Assembly (NCBI RefSeq): GCF_004193775.1
Contig: NC_041021.1
Span: forward strand, 33,553,718-33,617,717
Direction: 5' to 3'
Length of the DNA: 64,000 nucleotides
Origin: Glycine soja
Lineage: Eukaryota > Streptophyta > Magnoliopsida > Fabales > Fabaceae
A program made the position numbers and the translations under genes. This document shows, in pieces, positions 23,101 through 33,453 of the stretch. The notes under the pieces were generated by a model. It did no database searches, was not told the DNA's origin, and saw only the letters and a list, made by a program, of their open reading frames with translations. Each line of letters starts with the position of its first letter. The stretch's first letter is position 1.

Positions 23101-24123
23101 TTGGACACATGGTTCATAGATGAAAGCAAGAAGAATGACTACAAGATGATACATGTTGTAAAAAATGTGAGGATCCCTAAGTATTTGGACTTGGAATGGT
23201 TCTTTCAACAAGGGTTCAACATCTCCAATATGCTAGAAGTACAAGGATTGCCAAAGCTAGTGCAGATGAAAAAAATATTTTATCCAGAGCTAGTCAAGGT
23301 TTTCTACTCTTATGCATGTGTTGACCTTGAAGGTAACCTCTTCTCTATTGTTAATGGAGTAGATATGGTCATTGATGTTGCTATGTGGAAGGAAATAATC
23401 GGTCTGGACATGGGTGAAGTCCACAAGTTCGATGAAACGCCTAATGGGTACAACAAGATGCAAACCTATAGGGGAATGCTTCTTGACCCTGCTAGGAACT
23501 TGAGGAATCGCTTAGGAGTTGGTGGACTGACTATAAAGGATAGAATGTTAGTATACCTCATCACCTATATTCTCACACCTAGCTAAAGTAATCATGCTCA
23601 GGTAATGGATGATGATCTACAAATAGTTTATGGTATGAAATCAGGTATCAAGATGAACTGGGTACTATTGATTGAAGACATTATGCTGAAGTGTTGTCAC
23701 TTGGTGGATTATGAATTCCCTTATGTTGTGCTTGCCTCAGGATTCATTGACTACTTCAATGTTGATATCTCTAATGAGGTTATGCACTTTACCAAAGCCT
23801 CTAATGACATTACTAAAAGGCATCTCAAGAATCTTGGAATGAGGTTTGTTGATCATGAATGGATAATGGCTGGAGAGCCTGCAGTAGGAAACATTGACGA
23901 GATGTAAGAAAATGTTGAAGTTGAAGCTCCACAAGAGCCTGCACATCAATGGAGTCCTTTCGAGACCCTTATGATTAAGAAGATGGACGTTATGCTTCAC
24001 CTCCATCAAGAGCACTCAGCTAAAGTTCATAGTTCCTTGGAGAATATAACTACCCAACTAGAAAACATTGAGACTAGGTTGACCCTTAGCAACCTCCTTA
24101 ACCCTGATGAGGATGAAGCTTAG
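23101..24123 (+). pseudogene. Sirevirus envelope-like ORF
   Basis: A single frame of 341 codons runs from 23101 to the TAG at 24121-24123, broken by just two in-frame stops (23584-23586 and 23905-23907). The first 160 residues form a globular domain, with NVRIPKYLDLEWFFQQGF and VKVFYSYACVDLEGNLFSIV, as in the envelope-like or 'putative plant transposon' proteins of soybean SIRE1. The C-terminal 60 residues are coiled-coil like (SLENITTQLENIETRLTL). I see no signal peptide or clear transmembrane helix. Function in SIRE1 relatives is unproven. The real start lies upstream; a TAG at 23083 closes the frame there. Confidence 0.75.
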
Positions 24124-24360
24124 TTGTGTGTTTCAGTGCTTGTTTCAGCTATTTGATTGTCCTTTCTGTTTGTTTTTAATCCTATTTTCATTTCTCTAGT
24201 CGATTATTATGATGTATGATTAAGTAGTTATGTTCTCTTATAATGATTGTACTGATTAAGTTGTAATGGTTATTCTATGAATGAAATGCCATGATATCTT
24301 CCTTGTTCACATCATACTTTGTCTATTTTTTTGTAGTTGTGACTTTTTGGCCTTGTTGTG

Positions 24361-24376
24361 CCAAAAAGGGGAGAAA
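24361..24376 (+). other. Upstream polypurine tract-like block
   Basis: CCAAAAAGGGGAGAAAATTG resembles the tract at 24556 and lies about 200 bp before it. Sireviruses are known to carry duplicated polypurine tracts upstream of the 3' LTR. Confidence 0.6.
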
Positions 24377-24555
24377 ATTGCATTAGGAAGTAGTATTACA
24401 TTGCATACTTACTCTACTCTATGATGATGATGAAATATGGTTTGACACTTCTCTTAGCGCTCATAAACTTTTAGGTTGCTTTTTCAAGAGAAGTCTCTAC
24501 TCTCAAGACTCTCCAAATGCACACAAATGACAATTCAAGTTTGGCATCATTAAAG

Positions 24556-24571
24556 CCAAAAAGGAGGAGAT
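24556..24571 (+). other. Polypurine tract at the 3' LTR
   Basis: GCCAAAAAGGAGGAGAT immediately precedes TGTTAGAG, the LTR start. This is the plus-strand primer site and defines the LTR edge at 24572. Confidence 0.75.
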
Positions 24572-25862
24572 TGTTAGAGATAAGGGGGGGCAACATGAAG
24601 ATTAAGCTTTGGACTTGAAGAAGTTTTATCTTTTACATGTCCAAATCTTTGAGTGGCATTTGTATTGATTTTTGCATCTTAATCTATATCTTTCCATATG
24701 TACATCATGCATCATCATGCAGAGGTAGGAAGATTGTTTCTAAAGTTAGAAACTTCTTTAGTGCATAAAATTCTCTATTTTAATCGATTATCGGGCTATT
24801 CGTAATTGATTACACAAGTCGTTTGAAGCTTGCAAAGATATTTTCGTTCGATTTAATTGATTACTAGTTATCCGTAATTGATTATATCGTCCAGTTTAGA
24901 GCATGTTTAGTTTTTCATGAGTCTCTGCTTAATTGATTACCAGGTGATTGTAATCGATTACTTCATTCTTGAAAGTGTCCCCAGAAGTGATCAAGAACAC
25001 TTTAATCGATTACATTGTTCTTAAAAGCTTTTCAGGTTTGGGAAGAACACTTTAATCGATTAAAATGATAATCTAATCGATTACTTCTTTGAAATAATTG
25101 ATTACAGGTTGTTATAACTATTTTCTTTATTTACCTTGTGTTCTCACTTTTAATAGATCAGAATAAGTGCTTAGAATAAGTTTGTTTGACTCACACTTTC
25201 TAGTCTTCGTTTTCTAAAGTGTTCATGGTAAAAGTAAGTTGTTAACATCCTATGAGATCAAGAAAACATCCATTCGATCAAGCAAAGGCTTTTGCATTTG
25301 AATGACCAGGTTGTGTTTCTCCTTGACTCAGTTTTTCATGTGTTTTACATGTTGTTAGCATATGCATGAGTTCTGAAAGCATGCTAGAATATGGTTTTCT
25401 AGTTTGGGCTAAGGGTAGGTGTCTCTTAGGCTCTTATTCACAAAGGGACCTAGGGTTGGGTACCTTAGTCTCTTTTTATGGGTAGGAACTGAGATTGATT
25501 ATGATTGCTTGTAAGAATTCAAAGTGTATAGTGGAAATGCAATTCAAATTGAATTAGATAACTAGAGCAGCTTCTCTAGAGATAGAGAATGGACCAATAT
25601 AAAAATTGGCGTACTTTTTCTCTTGATCTTATCTCTCTCATTGTATTCTTGATCAATTTGCTAAATTTAAAGAAAATTTCTTTTCAAAAAGAACTTTAAA
25701 AAAAGGATATTGTGTATTGGTGATTGATTAGATATTAGTTTTAACAAAATTTTGTGATACAATCCTTGAAAGCAAAAGTTTTTCAAAACTTTGTTTTTAA
25801 GTTTAATTTGATTTAAAAACCAATTCAACACCCACCCCTCCTCCTCTTGGTTTGTGAGTTCC
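24572..25862 (+). mobile_element. 3' LTR of the Sirevirus
   Basis: Begins TGTTAGAGATAAGG after the polypurine tract. It holds palindrome variants near 24782, 24802, 24853, 24873, 24929, 24950, 25000, 25056 and 25077, and ends near AATTCAACACCCACCCCTCC..GAGTTCCA, the SIRE-type LTR terminus. The exact end is uncertain since no 5' LTR remains. Orientation is plus, opposite to the three SIRE solo LTRs. Confidence 0.75.
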
Positions 25863-27896
25863 ATCATCTTTTTCAGTATGGAGATTTCCAAAAGCATAGT
25901 CTCAAACATTAGAGTTAGCTTTGGTGTTAGAGATGAATAAAGAACATTTTGTAATGACATTGCTCTGCATAGCCTTGAATTTATTCCATTTTTCATGCAA
26001 TTTTACGTTATAACATTTCTAACATGTTTTAAATATGTAATTGCATTTAATTTATCAATGTTTTTAATGTAATGAGACTTGAAATGTTATTTAATTTTTT
26101 ATTTTTCATGAAAAAATTACCACTGTGTTAAATGAAGAATAAATCTTGATAATTTTAGAAATGTAAATTGTCACTAACTAGAGAGGATTAATTTTTGTTG
26201 TTGATTTGAGAGGGAAGCAATTCATCACTAATTTGAAAGGGATGCAATTTGTCACTAATTATTGACGGAATGATTAACCATCAATATTTGAAGGAGATTT
26301 TATATGTCATTAGTGAGGGAAAAGAGAGAGAATAGTGATGAATAAATGAGAGTACCTTTTCAAATAGAGAAGGATTTGTGTGGGACAATTAGTGAAGGAA
26401 TAATGAGGGACTAGCGGCAAATAACTAGCAAGGGCATTGCAAGGGATTAACGAGGGCTCTATCGTCGCTAACTAGTGAGGGAAAATATTTGCATTCCACC
26501 ACATAATTTGTGAGGGATTTTGCGAAGGAGAATATGGAATTAATGAAGAGATTGCAAGGGACTCTGTCCGTCGCTACTTGGCAACTAATTTTTAGCGAGG
26601 ACTAATGTTCATCGCAAACGACTTTTGTGTTAAATTAGAGAGGGATTGGCGACGAAATTATCCTTGCTAAAACACGAGTTTCTTTTTGTGATATGAAAAA
26701 GCAATATTTCATTGATTTAGTAAAAACTTTTAGAATTATTTATTATTTTACTCTTGATGAACCCTTTAAATTTCAATTAGGGTTAGGGTTGCCTTTTCTT
26801 TACCTTTTCTTTTATCATTGAATAATTAACATTATAATTCAATTAAATAATAGTTAATATCAGTTATTGAATATTCCTTTTGATTTTGTTAATTCACAGC
26901 TGGTTCCTATCTTCTGCTTTATTTATTTATAAATTTACATATTGTACTAATTATGGTGCTTTTGCGTTTTTGACACTTGTTTTAGGCTTTTGGTGGAATG
27001 AAATCATTGCATGGCGATTGATAGGTTTGCATAGAATCTAATTTTCCCTGTGTCAAAGGAAATCAATCTAGGGAATGTGACGTAAATTGAATTGGTTTTT
27101 TTCTTAAACTAATTCAAGAAAAAATAAGTGTAGTATTTTATAAAATTAATTTGATTATCCGAATTGTTTTTATAAAATCAGGTCTATTAATCAAACTGGT
27201 TTTTATTTAAATATTTTTTATTTAAAAAAATAGTTCAAAAACTAATTCGAAAACCAGTTCAAAATTGTTTCGACTATTAGAATTAATTTAAAACTGATTA
27301 AAAATTAATTTAGTTCAAAATCAATTTTTTTAAAACCAATTCGATTTTGAATCAGTTTCTAAATCAGTTTAACTATTTGGATATAAAACCGAATCAGTTA
27401 AAACAGCTCAAAATCAATTAAGTTCGATTTTTTTACCGAATTAGCTTTTTGGACACCCTTCTCCCCACCCTTTACCATTGAAGGGAGACATGCCAAATTA
27501 AACCAGTGGAACAAAAACTTCTTTTAGAAACTAACTTTGTTTGAATCTAAATAATTAATGAAAGAAAAAATAAAAGTAAAAAAAAAAATCTTTCTATCTT
27601 AATTTCTTTCCGTAGTCCTTAGACCTGGCATATAACATTCAATAACTAAGCTAGTCCACAAGGAAAAATTGCTAATCTTCCTCAATGTTCTGTTTTTTTT
27701 CTTTCTTTCAAGGTACAAGATGAAGATTTTTCTTCTGTGGAAGTATTGGCTTGCTTATTTTTCTGAAGAAAAAAGGAAGGGGAAAAAATAAAAGGAAAAT
27801 AGGTGATGTTGCAATATACAAACCAACCCAGTATACAATAATACATATTCAACCACATTGTTCAATTTTGGATATGAAACCTAGTTTTTGTGCATT
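25863..27896. other. AT-rich intergenic DNA with transposon-like stretches
   Basis: No convincing gene. Bases 26150-26690 hold repeated GAGAGGGATTAA / TTTGTCACTAATT / GCGAGGGA blocks and end in CGAGTTTCTTTTTGTGAT, resembling the subterminal repeats and terminus of a CACTA-type element, but the other end is not seen. Bases 27100-27440 hold AT-rich inverted variants of AACCAGTTCAAAA / TTGAATCAGTTT that look like a small decayed inverted-repeat element. Confidence 0.35.
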
Positions 27897-28897
27897 TCAT
27901 TTTCCCAATTTGCTTTTCAAGAGCTTCTCTTTCGTTTGAATTGAATTTTTCTTGCCATTCATAATCCTCAGGCTTTGCCTTAACAAGTCAAACTCCCTCT
28001 CCTTTTTGTACTTTTCTTTCTCCATTGAAAGTAATTGAGTTTTTAAGGCCTTGATGGTTTCGTCCTTTTCTTGCAATTCCTTCTTCAGATTTTCCATTTG
28101 GATGTCATTCTCCTCTGCTTTCCAATACAGACCATCCCCTGTGAAACACAACCAAAAATTCCAATTAAGCCCAACCAAATCAAAACAACACACTCAACCG
28201 TTATGAAGTTAGTTATATTAGTAACATATTGAAAATTCCTAAAGAGCAAAGTAAAAAAAATAAATTATACCCAAACCATTGAACATCTTAATTGGGCTAG
28301 GAATTGAACCCCACCAGCCTCAATCTACTTTTCAAAAACATAACATAAAAGCACAAGGCAAGTAGTAACCATGAATTCTTGTTCTACAATTTATATTTTT
28401 CTTAAATAAGTACAAAAAGTAGATAGATAGATATATATATAGAGAGAGAGACCATCATATGTTCTTTGAATGAGTTCATCAAGCTCGATCTTAATTGCAA
28501 GATAAAGTTGCTTCCACTTCTCCACAGCTTCATCTCTCCTTGCTCTCTCCTCTTTCATCTGCTCAACCAAGAGCTTAGTCCCCATCAATTCCCACTCCTT
28601 CTCACTACTCTTCTCCATCATTCCAACCTCAATCTCTCTTATCTTCTCATCTTTCTCTTCCACCAAACTCCTCAATTGCTTCACCTCCTCTCTCAGCCTC
28701 TTCCCCTCTTGCTTCCAATCTGCCTCCTTGAAAGTGAACACCATTATGTCCCTCTCATAGCTCCTGGTCTCCTTCTCCCTCTCATACATCATCTCCTTAA
28801 TCTCCTCTTGCAATAGCCTCACTTTCTCCTTCAAATTCATCACATATTTCTCAGAACTCTTCCTCCTCATCCCACTCTTGCTAACACTGCCACCCAT
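27897..28897 (-). CDS. Two-exon coiled-coil protein with predicted N-myristoylation
   Basis: Exon 1 is 28897-28453 and exon 2 is 28138-27897, joined by a GT-AG intron (donor GATG|GTCTCT, acceptor TTTCACAG|GGG). The product is 228 residues. I start at the ATG at 28897 because it is the first ATG, giving MGGSVSKSGMRRKSS. MGxxxS is the N-myristoylation consensus and the basic patch after it would aid membrane binding. Nearly the rest is charged coiled coil (NLKEKVRLLQEEIKEMMYER, then LRSLVEEKDEKIREIE; exon 2 LKKELQEKDETIKALKTQLL). No enzymatic domain. It looks like a plant-specific coiled-coil family of unknown function. No internal stops and clean splice sites argue it is a living gene; antisense frames here are shadows. 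Confidence 0.82.
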
Positions 28898-28972
28898 GTT
28901 TGATGGTGATGACCCTTTGGTTTTGTGGGTAGTTTTGTGAACTGTCAACTTATAGTGATGAGAGAGAGGAAG

Positions 28973-28977
<5 letters not shown>

Positions 28978-29019
<42 letters not shown>

Positions 29020-29020
29020 G
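28978..29020. repeat. TAA/ATA microsatellite upstream of the coiled-coil gene
   Basis: About fourteen ATA/TAA triplets lie 80 bp upstream of the start codon, in the presumed promoter or 5' leader. Such a tract is likely to vary in length between accessions. Confidence 0.9.
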
Positions 29021-30222
29021 AGGATGAATGGTATAAAAAACTTGAGTGCTACAGGGTAGGCTTAGGCTCCTGACATTGATAGAAAACGCACCAAGAATTT
29101 TGGGCTATTTTATGAAACTCGGATAAGGGTCATTGTTGTACTTATGCTTCAATAATGGAAGTGGTGAAATGTGGCTCGTGAATAGCACTTGCTATTTGCT
29201 AACGAGTAGAGTAATAGTAGTAAGATTTTAACATTGGAAACAATAGACACCACATGTTCTGGCTGCAATTATAAATGGGAATTCACCTATTCGCATGCAA
29301 ATATTTCTCGGGAGCCTGGGGTAGATTTATGACGACCCTCAATAATTAAACAATTTATTGGCTAATTCCAATTGGTCACATTCTAATGCAAGGTTGTATT
29401 CTTTCCCACATGGATAGTACATCTAAACATAATTCTCGTGAAGCTTTGCAACAGTTTAATCAAAATTAATCATGTGATTTATTTTAGATCATAAATTTCA
29501 GAGACAAGAAAGCAAGTGAAAAAAAAAATCTGTACTTACTAAGTGACGATATGTGTCTGTTTCAAAGAAAAAAAGGGACAATTTGGGCAAACGAAAAGTC
29601 AATTTCTATCAAACTGAAAAAGTAAGAAATTTAATGCGTGCTTAACTTTTTGTAATGGATAAATTCTCCTATAATTATTAGTAGTGAATAAAAAATTGTT
29701 TTCCCGAGCAATAGAATAAAGCTTGCCCCATAAGTCACATGAGTAACACTTAGGCCTCACATATTTTTTGAAGGATAAAAGGCACATTAATTAAACTAGG
29801 AAAATATACATTGGAACAACTGTCAAGTTGTGACACAGGTGTAACACATATTCTATAGAAATTTGCTAGAAACCCTTGCTGGTCCATACAATACCAACTA
29901 GAGAGATATTAGTGGATTAGGCCAACAACAAAGGGTTGTCATGGGAAGCACATTTAGAGAGTGACAACAATATTCTCAAACTTAGCCTTAGCCATGCTGG
30001 TGTAACATAACACCGTATTTTTGCAGGTATTAATTGTCTTTTGGTTCCATAGAAAACAAAATTTCAATGCGTGATGTTTGTGTATTTCCCTATACGACAT
30101 CATCATGCTGGTACAAAAAATCATAAATAATGGGTTTTGTGGATGCCACCTTTGGATTCCCTGCTTGAGAAGGACTTGAAGCATTCTGCTATTATGGCCC
30201 TTTGCAGGACCTAGTTTGTTTT
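29021..30222. other. Intergenic DNA, no recognised gene
   Basis: Short minus-strand frames at 29599-29787 and 29954-30184 have no family features I recognise. The stretch is the promoter side of the coiled-coil gene and the left flank of the hAT element. Confidence 0.5.
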
Positions 30223-30351
30223 CCTGGAAGCAGCATCGTATCTAGGAATTTTGGGACCTTAGACAAAAATGTTTTTTTTTTAAAAAAGGATAGGGGCCTA
30301 TGTTATAATATTAATATAAACTAATAATTTTTATGTTATTTTTTTGGTCTT

Positions 30352-30899
30352 TTAAGCTGCAAAATTATTTGTTAAAGTTTTATAATTAAATAACTCTAAC
30401 ATCTTACTCTCAATATATATCATAGTTAATTCATTCAATCTATCTTGTAGCATGGTTGATCTTAAATATGATTTAATCAATTTTAATTTTGAAAAATTTC
30501 TTTCAGTGGTCGCAACAATCAGGAATAGTATCCTATAAGCAATGTATGTATTTGGAAAAGAACCTAACCTTTTTATAAAGTTCAATATTTTTAATGTTGT
30601 GTTAATTTCATTTGTTAAAAAAAATTTCAATAACTTTAATTCTGAAAACAAATCAAAACCATCAATAACAGAATGGTCCTCAAAACTCAAAATCTTTTCA
30701 AGATTGATGCAATATTTTATCAATTCATCTTCACTCAAACTTTTAAATTTATTTGAATCAAATAAAAATCCAAACATGTTTTTATATTATAAAAATTGTT
30801 CAAATCGACTCTCAATAGAAGATATAGACTAATCTAATATATACAAAAAATAATCAACGCGAAAAGAATCTTCAGTAGAATGCGCTATCTCATCACTAA
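30352..30899 (-). pseudogene. hAT transposase, C-terminal half
   Basis: The main open part (30777-30352, 141 residues) contains TTERNFSKLKLIKSYLRSTM and DRLNELTMIYIESKML. This is the hAT C-terminal dimerisation region of Tip100/TTF-type transposases, where the family has SAERSFSKLKLIK. Reading further upstream gives DSFRVDYFLYILD, stop, SISSIESRFEQFL, stop, YKNMFGFLFDSNKF, with the two stops where relatives have Gln. The frame is cut at 30899 by an LTR. Confidence 0.85.
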
Positions 30900-31299
30900 T
30901 GTCGCGACCTACCCTTCGGCAGGAGGGCGTCGCGACCTACCCTTCGGTGGGAGGGCGACACGAAGGCTCACGGGTGCGTCTTCCAAGGGAGGAAAACGCG
31001 CAAAGTCGCCACCAATGTTTATTTGAGGAAAACGTTAGAAAACCGAAAATGTGGGTCTACAAACTTTAAGTATGAAAGGTTCGGGAGTTGTTTTTATGCA
31101 CCGGGAAGGTATTAGCACCCCACGCATCCATTACAAGGGACGACAACATCTAATCGAGTGTGCAAATCATGACTTCAAAATTATGTATTTTTCCTTTTAT
31201 GTTTTTTACTTTTTTGTGGTCGACAATGGTGTTTCCCTCACTCCTACGTATCCTCAATTGCGATGAGAAAATCAGACTTACGTAATTCTTTCAAGAACT

Positions 31300-32330
31300 T
31301 GTTGGATCAAGTGGCCTCAGAATAATTAAGAAGGGGGGGTTGAATTAATTATTCCTAAACCTTTACTAATTAAAAATTTACTCTTCTAAGTCTTTTTCTA
31401 TGTTGTTAAGTGAATAAAGAGTAGAAGAGAAACTTAACCAAAAGTAAAAGCGGAAATTAAAATGCACAGCGGAAATTAAAAGAGTAAAGAAGAAGGAGAC
31501 AAATACACAAGATTGCTTGTGTAAAGAATGAATTGGAAAAGATAGATGTATAGAATGATTGATTGAATGAATGATGAAATGCAAAACAAAGCCTTACTTT
31601 TATAGACTCTTCATGTCTGGTCAAGAGAACCATTAGAAGAGTTATGACTTTTAGAAAAACTTAAAACCAATTTGAAAAAGTCAAAAACTATTTGAAGAGT
31701 TACATCTTTTGATTTGTTCAGAAACTATCACTGGTAATTGATTACCAAATCAGTGTAATCGATTACACAAAGCCTTTTTATGAAAGAATGTGACTCTTCA
31801 CATTTGAATTTGAATTTCAACGTTCAAGCACACTGGTAATCGATTACCAAAGCATTGTAATCGATTACAAGATTTTGAAATCAATTGGAATGTTATAAAT
31901 TCAGTTGAAATCTTTTTCAAAAACATTTTGCTACTGGTAATCGATTACAACAATCTGATAATCGATTACCAGAGAATAAAAACTCTTTGGTAAACAAGTT
32001 TTGAGAAAAATCCATGTGCTATTCAGTTTTTGAAAAAACTTTTTCATACTTATCTTGATTAATTCTTCTCTTGATTCTTGAATCTTGATCTTGATTCTTG
32101 GAAGCTTGAACCTTGAATCTTGATTCTTGATTCTTGAAATCAAATTTCCTCTTGAACCTTGAAATGTTCTTGATTTAATCTTGAACATCTTGAACTCATT
32201 CTTTGATTCTTGAGATCATCTTCTTTGTTATCATGAAGTGTTCTTGACCTTTGAGCTTTTTGTCATCACCTTTGTTATCATCAAAACTTCTTTGAATCAA
32301 TCTTGATTCATCATGAAGCTTGCTTCTACA
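31300..32330 (-). mobile_element. Sirevirus solo LTR, internally deleted
   Basis: Starts TGTTGGATCAAGTGGCC and ends GCTTCTACA, matching the copies at 6684 and 44396. It is 1031 bp against 1673 and 1683, having lost the GATGTACCCTC and GGCGGTTAGTCC arrays between about 31515 and 31540. The flanks read GAACT and CTGAAC, so no clean duplication. Palindromes occur at about 31733, 31753, 31833, 31855, 31935 and 31957. Confidence 0.85.
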
Positions 32331-32393
32331 CTGAACGTTGGTTAAGTTGTTTTGATCTTTTTTCGCAAGATCGATTTTAACCAAACAAAAATC

Positions 32394-32630
32394 GTTTAAG
32401 ACGTTGGACCTTTAAACGATCTTTTGATTTTTGGAAAGGGGAGAGAGTTGTTTAAGGCGTTGGACCTTGAAACAACCTCTCGAATTTGAAGGGAGAGAAC
32501 CGTTAAGGCGTTGGACCTTTGAACGATCTCTTTTGGGTAAGAAGCGTTAAGGCGTTGGACCTCGAACGATCTCTTTTGGGTGAGAAACGTTAAGGCATTG
32601 GACCTTGAACGATCTCTTTTGGGGTCGACA
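32394..32630. repeat. Tandem repeat CGTTAAGGCGTTGGACC, 43-56 bp x 5
   Basis: Units at about 32394, 32450, 32503, 32547 and 32590 share GTTAAGGCGTTGGACCTT and AACGATCTCTTTTGGG. A sixth, diverged copy is near 32777. The last three units are the most alike and about 43 bp apart, suggesting recent expansion within the LTR. Confidence 0.8.
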
Positions 32631-33453
32631 AAAGCAGGGCTTTTTCTCCTACGTATCCTCAATTGCGATGAGAAACTCATACCTACATAATTCTTAAAAG
32701 TGGTAAAGTTACACGGTGTGTTGGTTTTATACTTTTGAACGGTCTATTTTAACCAATAAAAGCAAAGGGGACCGTTTAAGGCATTGGACCTTAAAACGGT
32801 TTCAAGTGACCTTTTTGCGGGCAAAGTTTCAAGTGACCTTAAACGAGATTACAACACAAATGATCGGTTGAAATTCATTTTATCATTTATTAGGCAAGAT
32901 AACGACTTAAACGATCAGTTAAAGCTCGTTAAAAATGGAAAAAAAGGATACCGAAAGTAAGCGGAATGAAAATGAAAGCATACAAAACAAGAATGGACCA
33001 CTGAGGGTGCATAGAACGAATTGAAAGTTTCGAATTTGAGAACTTACCGGTTGAAGATCGAAGAACGAACGAAGAATGGCGAATAACTTCCACGGAATCG
33101 CTCACAGAAACGTTTTGGAAGCGTTACATAAGCACCTCGGGTTGAATTTTTTTCCTTCTTTCTCTTTCTCTCACTAATTTTAAGTGAAACACAGTGCAAG
33201 AAAATTGCTGGCCCCTAAAACTCAGCCCCCTTTCCCTATTTATAGGAGAAAAAGGGAGGTGGCTATCATTCAGTTGCTTCCTGATGAAGATTTTTTAGCG
33301 CACCCCCCCCCCCCTTATTTATAAGAAAAATGGACTGTGGACTTCTAAAAAATAATTTATATTAATAATATTACTATTAAAAAAAATTGAGGGCCTTATA
33401 AATTTGGGGACTCTAGGCCATTGCCTTCTTGAATGTCCGGGCCTGCCTAGAAG

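Larger units (their letters stand above)
15928..25862 (+). mobile_element. SIRE1-like Sirevirus (Ty1/copia) with envelope-like ORF, 5'-truncated
   Basis: Order on the plus strand is gag, protease, integrase, (deleted RT), RNase H, palindrome-rich spacer, envelope-like ORF, two polypurine tracts, 3' LTR. This is the Sirevirus layout known from soybean SIRE1. The 5' LTR, PBS and the start of gag are missing. A gypsy solo LTR lies in the spacer. Stops and frameshifts are in every ORF. It is not autonomous. Confidence 0.88.
30900..33297 (-). mobile_element. LTR of TGTCGCGACC type inserted in the hAT element
   Basis: Starts TGTCGCGACCTACCCTTCGG, with the CCTACCCTTCGG block duplicated at 30907 and 30936. 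On the minus strand a TATA box (CTATAAATAGGG, 33236-33246) places the LTR start to the right, near 33297. No target duplication was found, so the right edge is approximate. There is no coding sequence. It contains the Sirevirus solo LTR and a 44-53-bp tandem repeat. Confidence 0.55.
30231..33445 (-). mobile_element. hAT (Tip100/TTF-type) element with nested LTR insertions
   Basis: Left end CAGCATCGTATCTAGG, right end (minus strand) CAGGCCCGGACATTC. The flanks CCTGGAAG (30223-30230) and CCTAGAAG (33446-33453) match at 7 of 8 bases, the 8-bp duplication expected for hAT. Inside are the C-terminal part of a hAT transposase (minus strand) and an LTR from 30900 that carries a second LTR. The N-terminal transposase half is missing, so it is dead. 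Confidence 0.82.

Noticed and set aside
23101..24123. Envelope-like ORF as a functional viral envelope
   Set aside because: Two in-frame stops, no visible signal peptide or membrane helix, and the element lacks RT; it is an old retrotransposon copy.
28466..28816. Plus-strand frame of 116 residues, Leu/Pro rich
   Set aside because: Exact antisense of exon 1 of the coiled-coil gene; low-complexity by-product of Lys/Glu codons.
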